This document shows positions 9,667 through 16,819 of a stretch of 64,000 nt of DNA, piece by piece (position 1 is the first letter of the stretch; every line of letters starts with the position of its first letter). Origin of the DNA: Halobacillus sp. Marseille-P3879 (GTDB lineage: Bacteria > Bacillota > Bacilli > Bacillales > Halobacillaceae); NCBI RefSeq assembly GCF_900240285.1, contig NZ_OESS01000003.1:620001-684000 (forward strand), written 5' to 3'. The notes beneath the pieces are model-generated. The model was given only the letters and a program-made list of their open reading frames with translations. It was not told the DNA's origin and did no database searches. Made by a program: the position numbers and the translations under genes.

Positions 9667-10461
9667 TTGACGGCATTAACAGGAAAATCAATTGCCATAG
9701 CAGCAGACCGCCAGGCAGCAGCCATAGGTGAACTTGTACACAAACAAGGGGGCACTCCGGTTACGGTCCCTATTCAAGGCCGAAAAGTATTGAACGAGAG
9801 AGAAGCTGAAAAAGATGTTAAAAAGCTGATTGGCTCCCATTTTGATTATGTGATCTTAACCACAGGCATCGGCTCTAAAGCACTTGAAGAAGCGGCCACA
9901 CGAATTGGGGAGCATGAAGCCTACATAGAGTCACTGAGAGAAACCAAACTCGCTGTTCGTGGAAGTAAAACGATAAAGTGGCTGAAAGAGAAGGATTTAA
10001 AGCCTTTCATAGTTTCTGAAGATGGGACGATGAAGGAGTTGATTGGAGCCTTAAGTGATTTACAACTTAACGGGGAGAAGGTTTTCCTTCAGCAATATAA
10101 TAAAGAGGAAGAAAGACTGCTCAATCAATTGACTGCTCTGCCAATAGAGCTATATCAATCTCTGCCATACCATTATATCGAGCCGGAAGAAGAAACTTTA
10201 CACAAGCTGCAGAACCTAATTATCGACCAAAAAGTAGACGCTGTCGTATTCACAAGTAAAACACAAGTCCAGAATTTATTCGAAACGGGAAGCAGACAAT
10301 TAAGTGGAGCCTTTGCCGACAAAGTCCTCGCAGTAGCGGTAGGTAGTGTGACTGCTGACGAACTAAAAAGTTATGGCATACATCGTATCGTGGAACCCGC
10401 TAAGCCGAAAATGGGTGCCATGATCATTGCCTTAACCAATTATTACAAACAGCAAGCATAA
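9667..10461 (+). CDS. Uroporphyrinogen-III synthase-like protein (HemD family)
   Basis: A 264-residue protein resembling uroporphyrinogen-III synthase, which cyclises hydroxymethylbilane. The N-terminal half has IAIAADRQAAAIGELVHKQGG, a VPIQ segment and DYVILTTGIGSKALEEAA; the second half has DAVVFTSKTQVQNLF and VAVGSVTADELKSYGI, in the order seen in HemD. The frame is open from ATG 9601 inside sirB, but GGAGG at 9654-9658 points to TTG 9667. In B. subtilis the siroheme operon carries sirC at this place and hemD lies in the heme operon, so this may be a second copy dedicated to siroheme. Sequence conservation in HemD is low, so the activity is inferred. Confidence 0.8.
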   Translation: MTALTGKSIAIAADRQAAAIGELVHKQGGTPVTVPIQGRKVLNEREAEKDVKKLIGSHFDYVILTTGIGSKALEEAATRIGEHEAYIESLRETKLAVRGSKTIKWLKEKDLKPFIVSEDGTMKELIGALSDLQLNGEKVFLQQYNKEEERLLNQLTALPIELYQSLPYHYIEPEEETLHKLQNLIIDQKVDAVVFTSKTQVQNLFETGSRQLSGAFADKVLAVAVGSVTADELKSYGIHRIVEPAKPKMGAMIIALTNYYKQQA

Positions 10462-10468
10462 AGAATAT

Positions 10469-10501
10469 CCCATCCCTTTTTCCAAGAGTGGATGGGTTTT
10501 T
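10469..10501 (+). terminator. Terminator between the hemD-like gene and convergent sirC
   Basis: Stem CCCATCC (10469-10475) with GGATGGG (10490-10496), followed by a T run. It ends the sulfate/siroheme operon. Confidence 0.75.
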
Positions 10502-11109
10502 TATTGGGATTGAATGTAAGCAAGCATATGTTGTTGTTTCTCCCGATCAAAAAAGTCTTCAGCTACGAGACGCTTTAGTAAGTCTTTCCTTTCATTTGGA
10601 GAAAGGGACGACTGCTTAATTAGCTGACGGGCGTCATATAGAAAGTCTACATATTCTTCATACCTTTCATCGTATTGATGCCCTAAGTTCTCCTTAATGG
10701 TAGAAGCTAAGGTTGGGCTCGCCCCATTAGTCGAAACACTGATAGAGAGTCTCCCGCGCTTAAATTGAGTAGGAAACTGCACGTTCCCTTCTTCAGCTTC
10801 CTGTACAGAGTTAATCAGACAGTTTTGTGGAGCCGTTTGAACGACTGCCTGGTTCACCGTTGTATCATCGGATGCCGCAACAACAAGAAAGGCATCTGCT
10901 GTATCCTCTGGTGAAAACCATTTTTGGAACCAGCGGATCTGTTTATTTCTGTTAAGGGCCTGCAGGTCAGAAGTCACATCAGGACTGATAACTTCAACAT
11001 CAGCATCCCCTTCTACTAACCTATTCACCCTACGCTCCGCAATCTGACCACCGCCAACAACAACAACCTTCTTCCCCCTAAGATTAACCATCAAAGGAAT
11101 CACACCCAT
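10501..11109 (-). CDS. sirC: Precorrin-2 dehydrogenase (SirC/YlnF type)
   Basis: A 202-residue NAD-dependent enzyme that oxidises precorrin-2 to sirohydrochlorin, the step between SumT and SirB. An N-terminal Rossmann motif GKKVVVVGGGQIAERRV is followed by SPDV, VAASDD, the NSVQEAEEGNVQFPTQFKRG region and STNGASPTLASTIKE, all as in YlnF/Met8p-type dehydrogenases. The frame opens at GTG 11124; ATG 11109 is preferred because GTGAGGG lies about eight bases ahead. It completes siroheme synthesis but is on the opposite strand and outside the SAM-riboswitch transcript. Confidence 0.9.
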   Translation of the reverse strand: MGVIPLMVNLRGKKVVVVGGGQIAERRVNRLVEGDADVEVISPDVTSDLQALNRNKQIRWFQKWFSPEDTADAFLVVAASDDTTVNQAVVQTAPQNCLINSVQEAEEGNVQFPTQFKRGRLSISVSTNGASPTLASTIKENLGHQYDERYEEYVDFLYDARQLIKQSSLSPNERKDLLKRLVAEDFFDREKQQHMLAYIQSQ

Positions 11110-11134
11110 CCTCATCACCCTCACTTATAAAATC

Positions 11135-11270
11135 TGTACCCGGTACCATTATAAACGATTTGTGAATTGTGTGGTACCCGGTACAGAAGGGAGAAAGAAG
11201 CGTACCGGGTACAGCGAAAGAACTGTGTGGTACCCGGTACAGAAGAGAGAAAGAAGTGTACCCGGTACCA
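11135..11270. repeat. Cluster of GTACCCGGTAC palindromic repeats (copy A)
   Basis: Five near-identical 13-14 base units, core GGTACCCGGTAC, at 11135-11148, 11172-11185, 11201-11213, 11228-11241 and 11257-11270. The last four form two copies of a composite unit (palindrome, a purine-rich spacer like GAAGAGAGAAAGAAG, palindrome) repeated with a 56-base period. A related cluster lies at 18159-18270. The function is unknown; the shape recalls REP-like dispersed palindromes. Confidence 0.85.
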
Positions 11271-11294
11271 ACTGGTGAGGGGGTGTGGTAAGAT
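11266..11294 (+). promoter_or_regulatory. Possible extended -10 promoter of the mph leader
   Basis: TAAGAT at 11289-11294 is preceded directly by TGG, an extended -10 arrangement. The -35 position (TACCAA, 11266-11271) is weak and overlaps the last GTACC repeat. Transcription would start near 11301, just ahead of the leader ORF's ribosome binding site. Confidence 0.4.
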
Positions 11295-11324
11295 GGGGGT
11301 ATCTTATTGAACGGAGGGTTCTTT

Positions 11325-11366
11325 ATGTTATTTTGCAGACTTCGATCCCGTCAAGGGTGCCGCTAA
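11325..11366 (+). CDS. 13-codon leader peptide with RLR stalling motif, upstream of mph
   Basis: A short ORF encoding MLFCRLRSRQGCR, with a perfect GGAGGG site six bases ahead (11313-11318). Arg5-Leu6-Arg7 is the Arg-X-Arg motif known to stall macrolide-bound ribosomes, as in the ErmD leader (MRLR); Arg7-Ser8-Arg9 is a second such motif. The codons for Cys4-Arg5-Leu6 lie in GCAGACTT (11335-11342), which is complementary to AAGTCTGC (11411-11418). A ribosome stalled here would keep that pairing from forming. Translation is inferred from position and sequence, not shown. Confidence 0.75.
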   Translation: MLFCRLRSRQGCR

Positions 11367-11521
11367 CTGAATATAGGGGCGTGTGTCTTTGGATGTACAG
11401 GGACATAGGTAAGTCTGCTTGAGATAAGGAACATCAGCATAGAGTGTAGAGTCGTATTATAGAAACTGGCTCTCTATTACATTTTTTATTCTTGAACACG
11501 GGCAGACTTGCCTGTGTTTTT
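11335..11521 (+). promoter_or_regulatory. Predicted macrolide-responsive transcription attenuator
   Basis: GCAGACTT occurs twice, in the leader ORF (11335-11342) and in the terminator (11502-11509). Between them is AAGTCTGC (11411-11418), which can pair with either. Without drug the first pairing leaves the terminator free. With a ribosome stalled at RLR, AAGTCTGC would pair with 11502-11509, break the terminator stem and let transcription reach mph. The complementarities are seen; the mechanism is inferred by analogy with ermD/ermK-type attenuation. Confidence 0.7.
11495..11521 (+). terminator. Attenuator terminator upstream of mph
   Basis: Ten-pair stem AACACGGGCA (11495-11504) with TGCCTGTGTT (11509-11518), one G-U pair, four-base loop and T run. 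It lies 30 bases before the mph start, after the leader ORF. A weaker hairpin (AGAGTC with GGCTCT, then a T-rich stretch near 11480) precedes it. Confidence 0.85.
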
Positions 11522-11551
11522 CTATTTGCGAAAAAGAAAGGTGAGTGGATT

Positions 11552-12436
11552 ATGTCCAAATCAATGAAGCAAGTGATGGAGCTGGCTGAACAGCACCAAT
11601 TGTCATTAAGAAAAGAAACGATGGAAGTTAACAATTCAGGTCTCGATTTTCAAGTCGTTTTTGCAAAGGATGTAAGCGGCAGGGAATGGGTGTTGAGGAT
11701 CCCGAGGCGGAAAGATGTCATCCCAACGGCAAAGAAAGAAAAGGAGATTCTGGATAAGGTAAAAGGGAAACTTTCCGTTCAGGCACCGGTATGGGAAATT
11801 TTTTCTGAGGCACTTATTGCTTATCCAAAACTAAGGGGAGTGCCTGCAGGAACCATTGACCCTCAAGCTAAAGCTTACGTATGGGAAATCGATGAAAAAA
11901 ACATCCCCCATCTCTATCATAAAACGTTAGGGGAAGCTGCTGTGACTCTGCATAATATAAATCTAGTAGAAGATCCAGAAGCGGCCGACTTACGAGAAAA
12001 GATGAAAAAGCGTATGGAAAAAGTGAAGAAGACGTTTGGTGTGAGTGATGAATTGTGGCAGCGCTGGCAAACCTGGCTGTCTAAAGATGAATTGTGGCCC
12101 AAACATAAAGTTTTTATCCATGGTGACCTTCACCCCGGTCATATTTTAATAGACGAAGAAGCACGGGTGACAGGCTTTATTGACTGGACGGAGGCGCGTA
12201 TCGATGACCCCGGTAATGACTTTGCGGTTCACCTGGCTGCCTTTGGGGAAGAGGCGCTCAGGGAATTAATTCAGGAGTATGAAGCAGCTGGTGGACGTAC
12301 GTGGCCGTATATGTTTGAACACATTGTAGAGTTATTAGCTGCCTATCCAGTAGCTATTGCTGAGTTTGCCATTAAGTCTGGGTCAGAAGAATACGAATTG
12401 ATGGCTAAACAGGCCTTAGGAACAGCGGATAGTTAA
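11552..12436 (+). CDS. Macrolide 2'-phosphotransferase (Mph family)
   Basis: A 294-residue kinase of the aminoglycoside-phosphotransferase fold most like macrolide 2'-phosphotransferases, which inactivate erythromycin-type drugs by phosphorylating the desosamine 2'-OH. The Brenner-type catalytic motif HGDLHPGHIL is near residue 190 and the metal-binding GFIDWTEARIDDPGNDFA near 208; the N-terminal VLRIPRR carries the ATP-binding Lys/Arg region. The frame opens at TTG 11492, but that lies in the terminator hairpin; ATG 11552 follows AAAGGTGAG. Chromosomal mph genes of Bacillus are the likely relatives. The drug range is not shown here. Confidence 0.85.
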   Translation: MSKSMKQVMELAEQHQLSLRKETMEVNNSGLDFQVVFAKDVSGREWVLRIPRRKDVIPTAKKEKEILDKVKGKLSVQAPVWEIFSEALIAYPKLRGVPAGTIDPQAKAYVWEIDEKNIPHLYHKTLGEAAVTLHNINLVEDPEAADLREKMKKRMEKVKKTFGVSDELWQRWQTWLSKDELWPKHKVFIHGDLHPGHILIDEEARVTGFIDWTEARIDDPGNDFAVHLAAFGEEALRELIQEYEAAGGRTWPYMFEHIVELLAAYPVAIAEFAIKSGSEEYELMAKQALGTADS

Positions 12437-12476
12437 TACACAGATGGAAATTACATCATGAAGGAGGACATCAAGG

Positions 12477-14252
12477 TTGGAAACGGAAAAAAGGTTATTG
12501 AGCTTAATAAATTCAGTTAGAGTATTAAATTCAACAAGAGATTTATCTGATGTCCTACACCAATTGATCAAAGAGGTCTTACGTGTAATTGAAGGATCAA
12601 ATGCCAGTGTTTTATTCTTATATGATAAAAAATCGGATGAATTGTATGCTAAAAGTGCTATTGGCTTCGATATGAGTTATTTAAAGGATATCCGGATGAA
12701 ACCAGGTCAGGGGATGAGCGGTAAGACGTATTCATCCAAAGAGGGACAGGTATTCACCTCTTCCGATGATACATTTGAGGGAATGGCCGACTTAACCTCT
12801 CAAACAAAAGAGCTTTATGCACAATCGCTTGGAAGAATGGAATATCCTATGAGCGCTATCTGTGTTCCCCTTATTTCTAATGAGGAGTGTATAGGTGTAT
12901 TAACTGTCGATATTTATGAAAAAGAAATGCAGTTTGATCAAACAGATTTGCAATTGCTTGAAACTTTTGCAACTCAGGCCACCATTGCGATTGAAAATGC
13001 TACGTTATTTTCTCAAAACGAACGGACTCAGCGAATTCATAAGGAACTTTCAAGAGTATTTCTTTCAAAAAGAGGACTTGAAGATATTACAAAAACTCTT
13101 GCTTCCCTCATTGATAAAGACATTATAGTATTTAACGAATGGATTGAACCTTTAGCCCTCTCCAACGAGGAAACTACCTCTTACTCTACTGAGTTGAGAA
13201 ATCTCTTTTCTCAAACACTAAATGAAGTCATCATTAAGGGGGAGGTAGTCTTTCATGAGGTGACCCTGCAAAATCACTATTATACGGTTTATTTCTTTCC
13301 AATTAAAACCGAGAAGTTAACCCTGGGTCTGCTCACAGTTGTTGTGGACGAACAAGTAGAACTTGACCCGTTAGATCGGTTTGCAGTAGAGCAGGCGCTG
13401 ACTATTTTTGCAATGGAAATTGACAGACAGGAAAAGCTGGTTGCGGATGATTTCAGTTATTCTGGAACCTTATTAGAGCAGCTGCTTCATGAGCCGTATG
13501 ACGAACTGTCTCCTAATCACCCGGTGAAACTTAATTTTCCAGAACGGGCTGATCATCAGTATGTTATAGTTAAACTTTTTATTGAAAATCCCCTGCTTTC
13601 TTTTGAAAAACTTAATGAAAAGAAAGCCCATCTGACGAGGTTAGTTTATAGAGAATTGGCTAAGCTTCCATATAAAACACTTGTTCATGATAAAAATATG
13701 GAATTGACTTTTATGTTTACTGTGCGGTCTGGGCAGAATGAGGATCTCATTTTTGAAAGGTTATATCAGTTATTCAGCAAAATCATTCAAATTTCACACG
13801 AGCAGTTTGGGTTAGATCACTTCGCAGGAATGGGAAAAATGGTTGAAAAACTGACGAATATCAACTATTCGAATCAGGGTGCGGGGCGATGTATTCAGTA
13901 TTTACAGACCACTGCCGGGAAACAGTCAATCATGTCCTACAGCCAATTAGGACCAAACCGTCTGTTTTTAAAATCAGATCGGAATGAACTGCAGGAATAT
14001 GTAGATGAGACAATAGGTGAAATTATAACTTATGATCGAAAGCATGGTTCTGAATTACTCAGAACACTTGAAGTCTACTTTGAATCCAACCAGAATATGG
14101 TGGACAGTGCTAAATCACTATATGTTCATGTCAATACTATTAAATACCGTCTTCGTACCATTAGGCAGTTATTAAACATTACAACCATTAAGGGAGAAAA
14201 TGCATTTGAATTGCAATTGGCACTGCGTGCGGCTAATTACCTTTCAATGTAA
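12477..14252 (+). CDS. GAF-domain transcriptional regulator with PucR/CdaR-type C-terminal HTH
   Basis: A 591-residue cytoplasmic regulator. Residues about 10-175 form a GAF domain (KPGQGMSGKTYSS, CVPLISNEECIGVLTVD, ATIAIENA), the probable effector sensor. The middle is a long, poorly conserved region. The C terminus (about 525-590, ELLRTLEVYFESNQNMVDSA and HVNTIKYRLRTIRQLLNI) is the PucR-type HTH that activates catabolic operons such as purine use. TTG 12477 is the start, after AAGGAGG. It lies directly upstream of a permease and two hydrolases on the same strand, so it probably senses their substrate. Confidence 0.85.
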   Translation: METEKRLLSLINSVRVLNSTRDLSDVLHQLIKEVLRVIEGSNASVLFLYDKKSDELYAKSAIGFDMSYLKDIRMKPGQGMSGKTYSSKEGQVFTSSDDTFEGMADLTSQTKELYAQSLGRMEYPMSAICVPLISNEECIGVLTVDIYEKEMQFDQTDLQLLETFATQATIAIENATLFSQNERTQRIHKELSRVFLSKRGLEDITKTLASLIDKDIIVFNEWIEPLALSNEETTSYSTELRNLFSQTLNEVIIKGEVVFHEVTLQNHYYTVYFFPIKTEKLTLGLLTVVVDEQVELDPLDRFAVEQALTIFAMEIDRQEKLVADDFSYSGTLLEQLLHEPYDELSPNHPVKLNFPERADHQYVIVKLFIENPLLSFEKLNEKKAHLTRLVYRELAKLPYKTLVHDKNMELTFMFTVRSGQNEDLIFERLYQLFSKIIQISHEQFGLDHFAGMGKMVEKLTNINYSNQGAGRCIQYLQTTAGKQSIMSYSQLGPNRLFLKSDRNELQEYVDETIGEIITYDRKHGSELLRTLEVYFESNQNMVDSAKSLYVHVNTIKYRLRTIRQLLNITTIKGENAFELQLALRAANYLSM

Positions 14253-14270
14253 AATAAAAACAGTATTTGT

Positions 14271-14325
14271 GCGTAACCGACAAAAATATTTGTTGAAGTT
14301 TGTCGGTTGCGCTCATTTTTTATTT
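14271..14325 (+). terminator. Terminator after the PucR-type regulator
   Basis: Stem AACCGACAAA with TTTGTCGGTT (extended by partly pairing GCGT and GCGC ends, 14271-14312), followed by a T run. It separates regulator and permease transcripts, or attenuates read-through. Confidence 0.85.
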
Positions 14326-14379
14326 GCTTTAATTATCTTATAATTTTGAATAATTAATAATAAGAAAAGGATGTATTAT

Positions 14380-15558
14380 ATGCAGCCCATTTATATCGTA
14401 TTGATTTTAATTGCAATTATTGCTTTAGGGGAAGTGCTCTCTTTGTCCTCAAGAGCGAAGATCCCTACACTGCTAGTAGTTGTGGCAGTAACTTTTTTGT
14501 TGTTACAGACAGGAATTTTACCCGAATCATACATCGAAGCCTCTACTCTGGTGGCTGTCGGGGGCGTTCTCGTACCTGTGTTAATCGTTCACCTTGGTAC
14601 AATGATCCCACTTTCGGTAATTAAATCTCAATACAAAGCCGTGATCATTACATTGATTGGATTAGTGATCTCTGTAGCTTTAATGCTGTCGCTCATTACC
14701 TTGCTATTTGATTATAGTACAGCGGTGGCAGGAGCTGGACCGCTAACCGGAGGTATTATTGCTTATATCGTGACAGCGGAAGGATTAACAGAGGCTGGAT
14801 TTACGGCGATAGCCGCTATTCCTGTCGTTGTATTTGCGCTCCAAAACCTTGTAGGCATGCCGCTTACTTCTACGCTTCTGAGTAAATACGCAGTAAGTAT
14901 TAGAGATGACTTGTCCAGTAGAGATTCTTCAAACGGAGAAGGGGACTCAGACGGCAGTGCGTTGTTGGGAGCCAATAGTCAAAAGAAGCTTCTCATCCCT
15001 GAGAAATTTTTAAGCAGTAATTTTATTTTACTTTTTATGTTATTTATTGGCGGAGCTCTCGCTACATGGCTTGGGGCAGTAACTGGAATTAACTATAGTC
15101 TTTGGTCACTTGCTATCGGGGTAGCCGGCGCAGCACTTCGTATTTATCCTGACCGAGCGCTGGATCGCTCGAACAGTTCAGGTTTTGCTATGGTTGCCCT
15201 GATTGTAGTAGTGGTAAGCTCGCTGGTGGGCATTACGTTTGAGCAGGTTGTTGCTTCGCTAGTTGCTGTTATTACCATTATTCTAATAGGAACAACCGGG
15301 TTAGTGCTAGGCGGAATTATTGGAGGTAAGATCTTTAAATGGAAGTCTACAAAAGCTATACCTGTCGTATTAACGGCAATGTACGGTTTCCCTGGTGATT
15401 ATCTGATCGTCGAGGAAGTCAGCCGGAGTGTTGGTCGAACAAAAGAAGAAGAAAAAAGGATCATGGATGAATTAGTCGCCCCCATGTTAATCGGAGGGTT
15501 CACATCGGTAACAGTTGGTTCTATAGTCATAGCAAGTGTTCTAATCAGTACATTGTAA
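14380..15558 (+). CDS. Unrecognised multi-spanning membrane permease
   Basis: A 392-residue protein with about eleven hydrophobic segments and an acidic, Ser/Asp-rich cytoplasmic loop near residues 180-205. Notable motifs are GAGPLTGGIIAYIVTAEG near residue 115 and VLTAMYGFPGDYLIVEEVSR near 330. The two-half layout recalls secondary transporters of the glutamate/cation symporter type, but I do not recognise the family. The frame opens at ATG 14371, yet GAAAAGG abuts that codon, so ATG 14380 fits better. It is followed within 20 bases by an amidohydrolase, so uptake of that enzyme's substrate is the natural hypothesis. Confidence 0.7.
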   Translation: MQPIYIVLILIAIIALGEVLSLSSRAKIPTLLVVVAVTFLLLQTGILPESYIEASTLVAVGGVLVPVLIVHLGTMIPLSVIKSQYKAVIITLIGLVISVALMLSLITLLFDYSTAVAGAGPLTGGIIAYIVTAEGLTEAGFTAIAAIPVVVFALQNLVGMPLTSTLLSKYAVSIRDDLSSRDSSNGEGDSDGSALLGANSQKKLLIPEKFLSSNFILLFMLFIGGALATWLGAVTGINYSLWSLAIGVAGAALRIYPDRALDRSNSSGFAMVALIVVVVSSLVGITFEQVVASLVAVITIILIGTTGLVLGGIIGGKIFKWKSTKAIPVVLTAMYGFPGDYLIVEEVSRSVGRTKEEEKRIMDELVAPMLIGGFTSVTVGSIVIASVLISTL

Positions 15559-15577
15559 TAAAAAGGAGGAGTTTAGG

Positions 15578-16819
15578 GTGGCTTACACACTTATTAAAAA
15601 TGGAACATTAATTGATGGACTCGGAGGCAAACCGTTAGAAGAAGCTTCCGTATTGGTAAAAGACAACCAAATCGTAAAAGTAGGAAAGGATTCATCCATC
15701 AACGCTCCAGAAGGCGTAGAAACAATAGATGCAGAAGGTCAATATATATTGCCTGGATTGATTGATACCCATGTTCATATGACAATGGAATTAAAAAATA
15801 TTCAGGATGCTGTATCGACTCCTTTTTCATATCGATTTTATGAAAGTACTCAATTTCTAAAACGTACGCTGAACACTGGAATCACATCTGTCAGAGACGC
15901 CGGTTTTACAGATATCGGGACAAAAAAAGCAGTAGAGGACGGATTGGTCGAAGGTCCCCGCCTGCAAATAAGTATAAACCCGTTAACGATCACAGGAGGC
16001 CATGGAGACAATTGGACTCAGTCTGGTGTTGATGCCACCCTCCAAACATATCCAGGTATGCCAGGTGGGATTTGTGATGGTGTAGAAGAAGTCCGTAAAA
16101 CCGTCCGCCAAATGCTGAGAGCAGGGGCAGATGTTATTAAAGTTCATGCTACAGGGGGTGTGACAAGTCCTACCGACCACCCAGAGTTTACCCAATTTTC
16201 CTACGAAGAATTAAAAGTAATGGTGGATGAAGCTTACGACCGGAATGGTGTGAAAGTTATGGCTCATGCTCAAGGGGCTCAAGGCATAAAAAATGCCGTT
16301 AGAGCAGGTATCTATTCAATTGAGCATGGGATATATATTGACGATGAAGTGGTTGATTTAATGCTTGAAAATGATACATTCCTTGTACCTACATTGCTGG
16401 CACCTGTATCTGTACTTGAATCGGGGGAAAAGAATGACCGAATGGCTCCCTATGCCATTGAGAAATCAAAAGAAGTAATTGAAGCTCACAAAGCAAGTAT
16501 TGCGAAAGCCTACGAGGCTGGCGTAAAAATTGCGATGGGCACAGATGCCGGAGTGATGGAACATGGAACGAACCTCAGAGAGCTCGGTCTTATGTGTGAG
16601 ATTGGGATGACTCCTATGGAAGCAATAGTAGCTACAACTAAAACAGCAGCCGAATGCCTGGGATGGGAGAACAAGACAGGAACAGTGGAAGAAGGAAAAT
16701 GGGCAGATATAATCGTAACGGCGATGAACCCGCTAGAAGACATTCGCTCGTTAGAAAACGCAGACAATGTTACAGTAGTGATGAAAGACGGAAAAATATA
16801 TAAAAATATAGCAGGGTGA
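15578..16819 (+). CDS. Metal-dependent amidohydrolase (imidazolonepropionase/Xaa-Pro dipeptidase-like)
   Basis: A 413-residue amidohydrolase-superfamily enzyme. The metal site is complete: HVHM near residue 65, Lys in DVIKVHATGG near 188, His in VMAHAQG near 230, His in SIEHG near 250 and Asp in GTDAG near 325. The architecture (small beta domain from both termini around a TIM barrel) is that of the imidazolonepropionase-like group, which cleaves cyclic amides and N-acyl or dipeptide bonds. GTG 15578 follows GGAGGAG. Its stop overlaps the next hydrolase gene, so the two are co-translated. The exact substrate is unknown. Confidence 0.85.
   Translation: MAYTLIKNGTLIDGLGGKPLEEASVLVKDNQIVKVGKDSSINAPEGVETIDAEGQYILPGLIDTHVHMTMELKNIQDAVSTPFSYRFYESTQFLKRTLNTGITSVRDAGFTDIGTKKAVEDGLVEGPRLQISINPLTITGGHGDNWTQSGVDATLQTYPGMPGGICDGVEEVRKTVRQMLRAGADVIKVHATGGVTSPTDHPEFTQFSYEELKVMVDEAYDRNGVKVMAHAQGAQGIKNAVRAGIYSIEHGIYIDDEVVDLMLENDTFLVPTLLAPVSVLESGEKNDRMAPYAIEKSKEVIEAHKASIAKAYEAGVKIAMGTDAGVMEHGTNLRELGLMCEIGMTPMEAIVATTKTAAECLGWENKTGTVEEGKWADIIVTAMNPLEDIRSLENADNVTVVMKDGKIYKNIAG

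Noticed and set aside
11135-11270. CRISPR array
   Set aside because: Units are short palindromes with repeated, not unique, spacers, and there are no cas genes.
11492-11551. Upstream TTG start extending mph by 20 codons
   Set aside because: This stretch is the attenuator terminator; the ribosome binding site favours ATG 11552.
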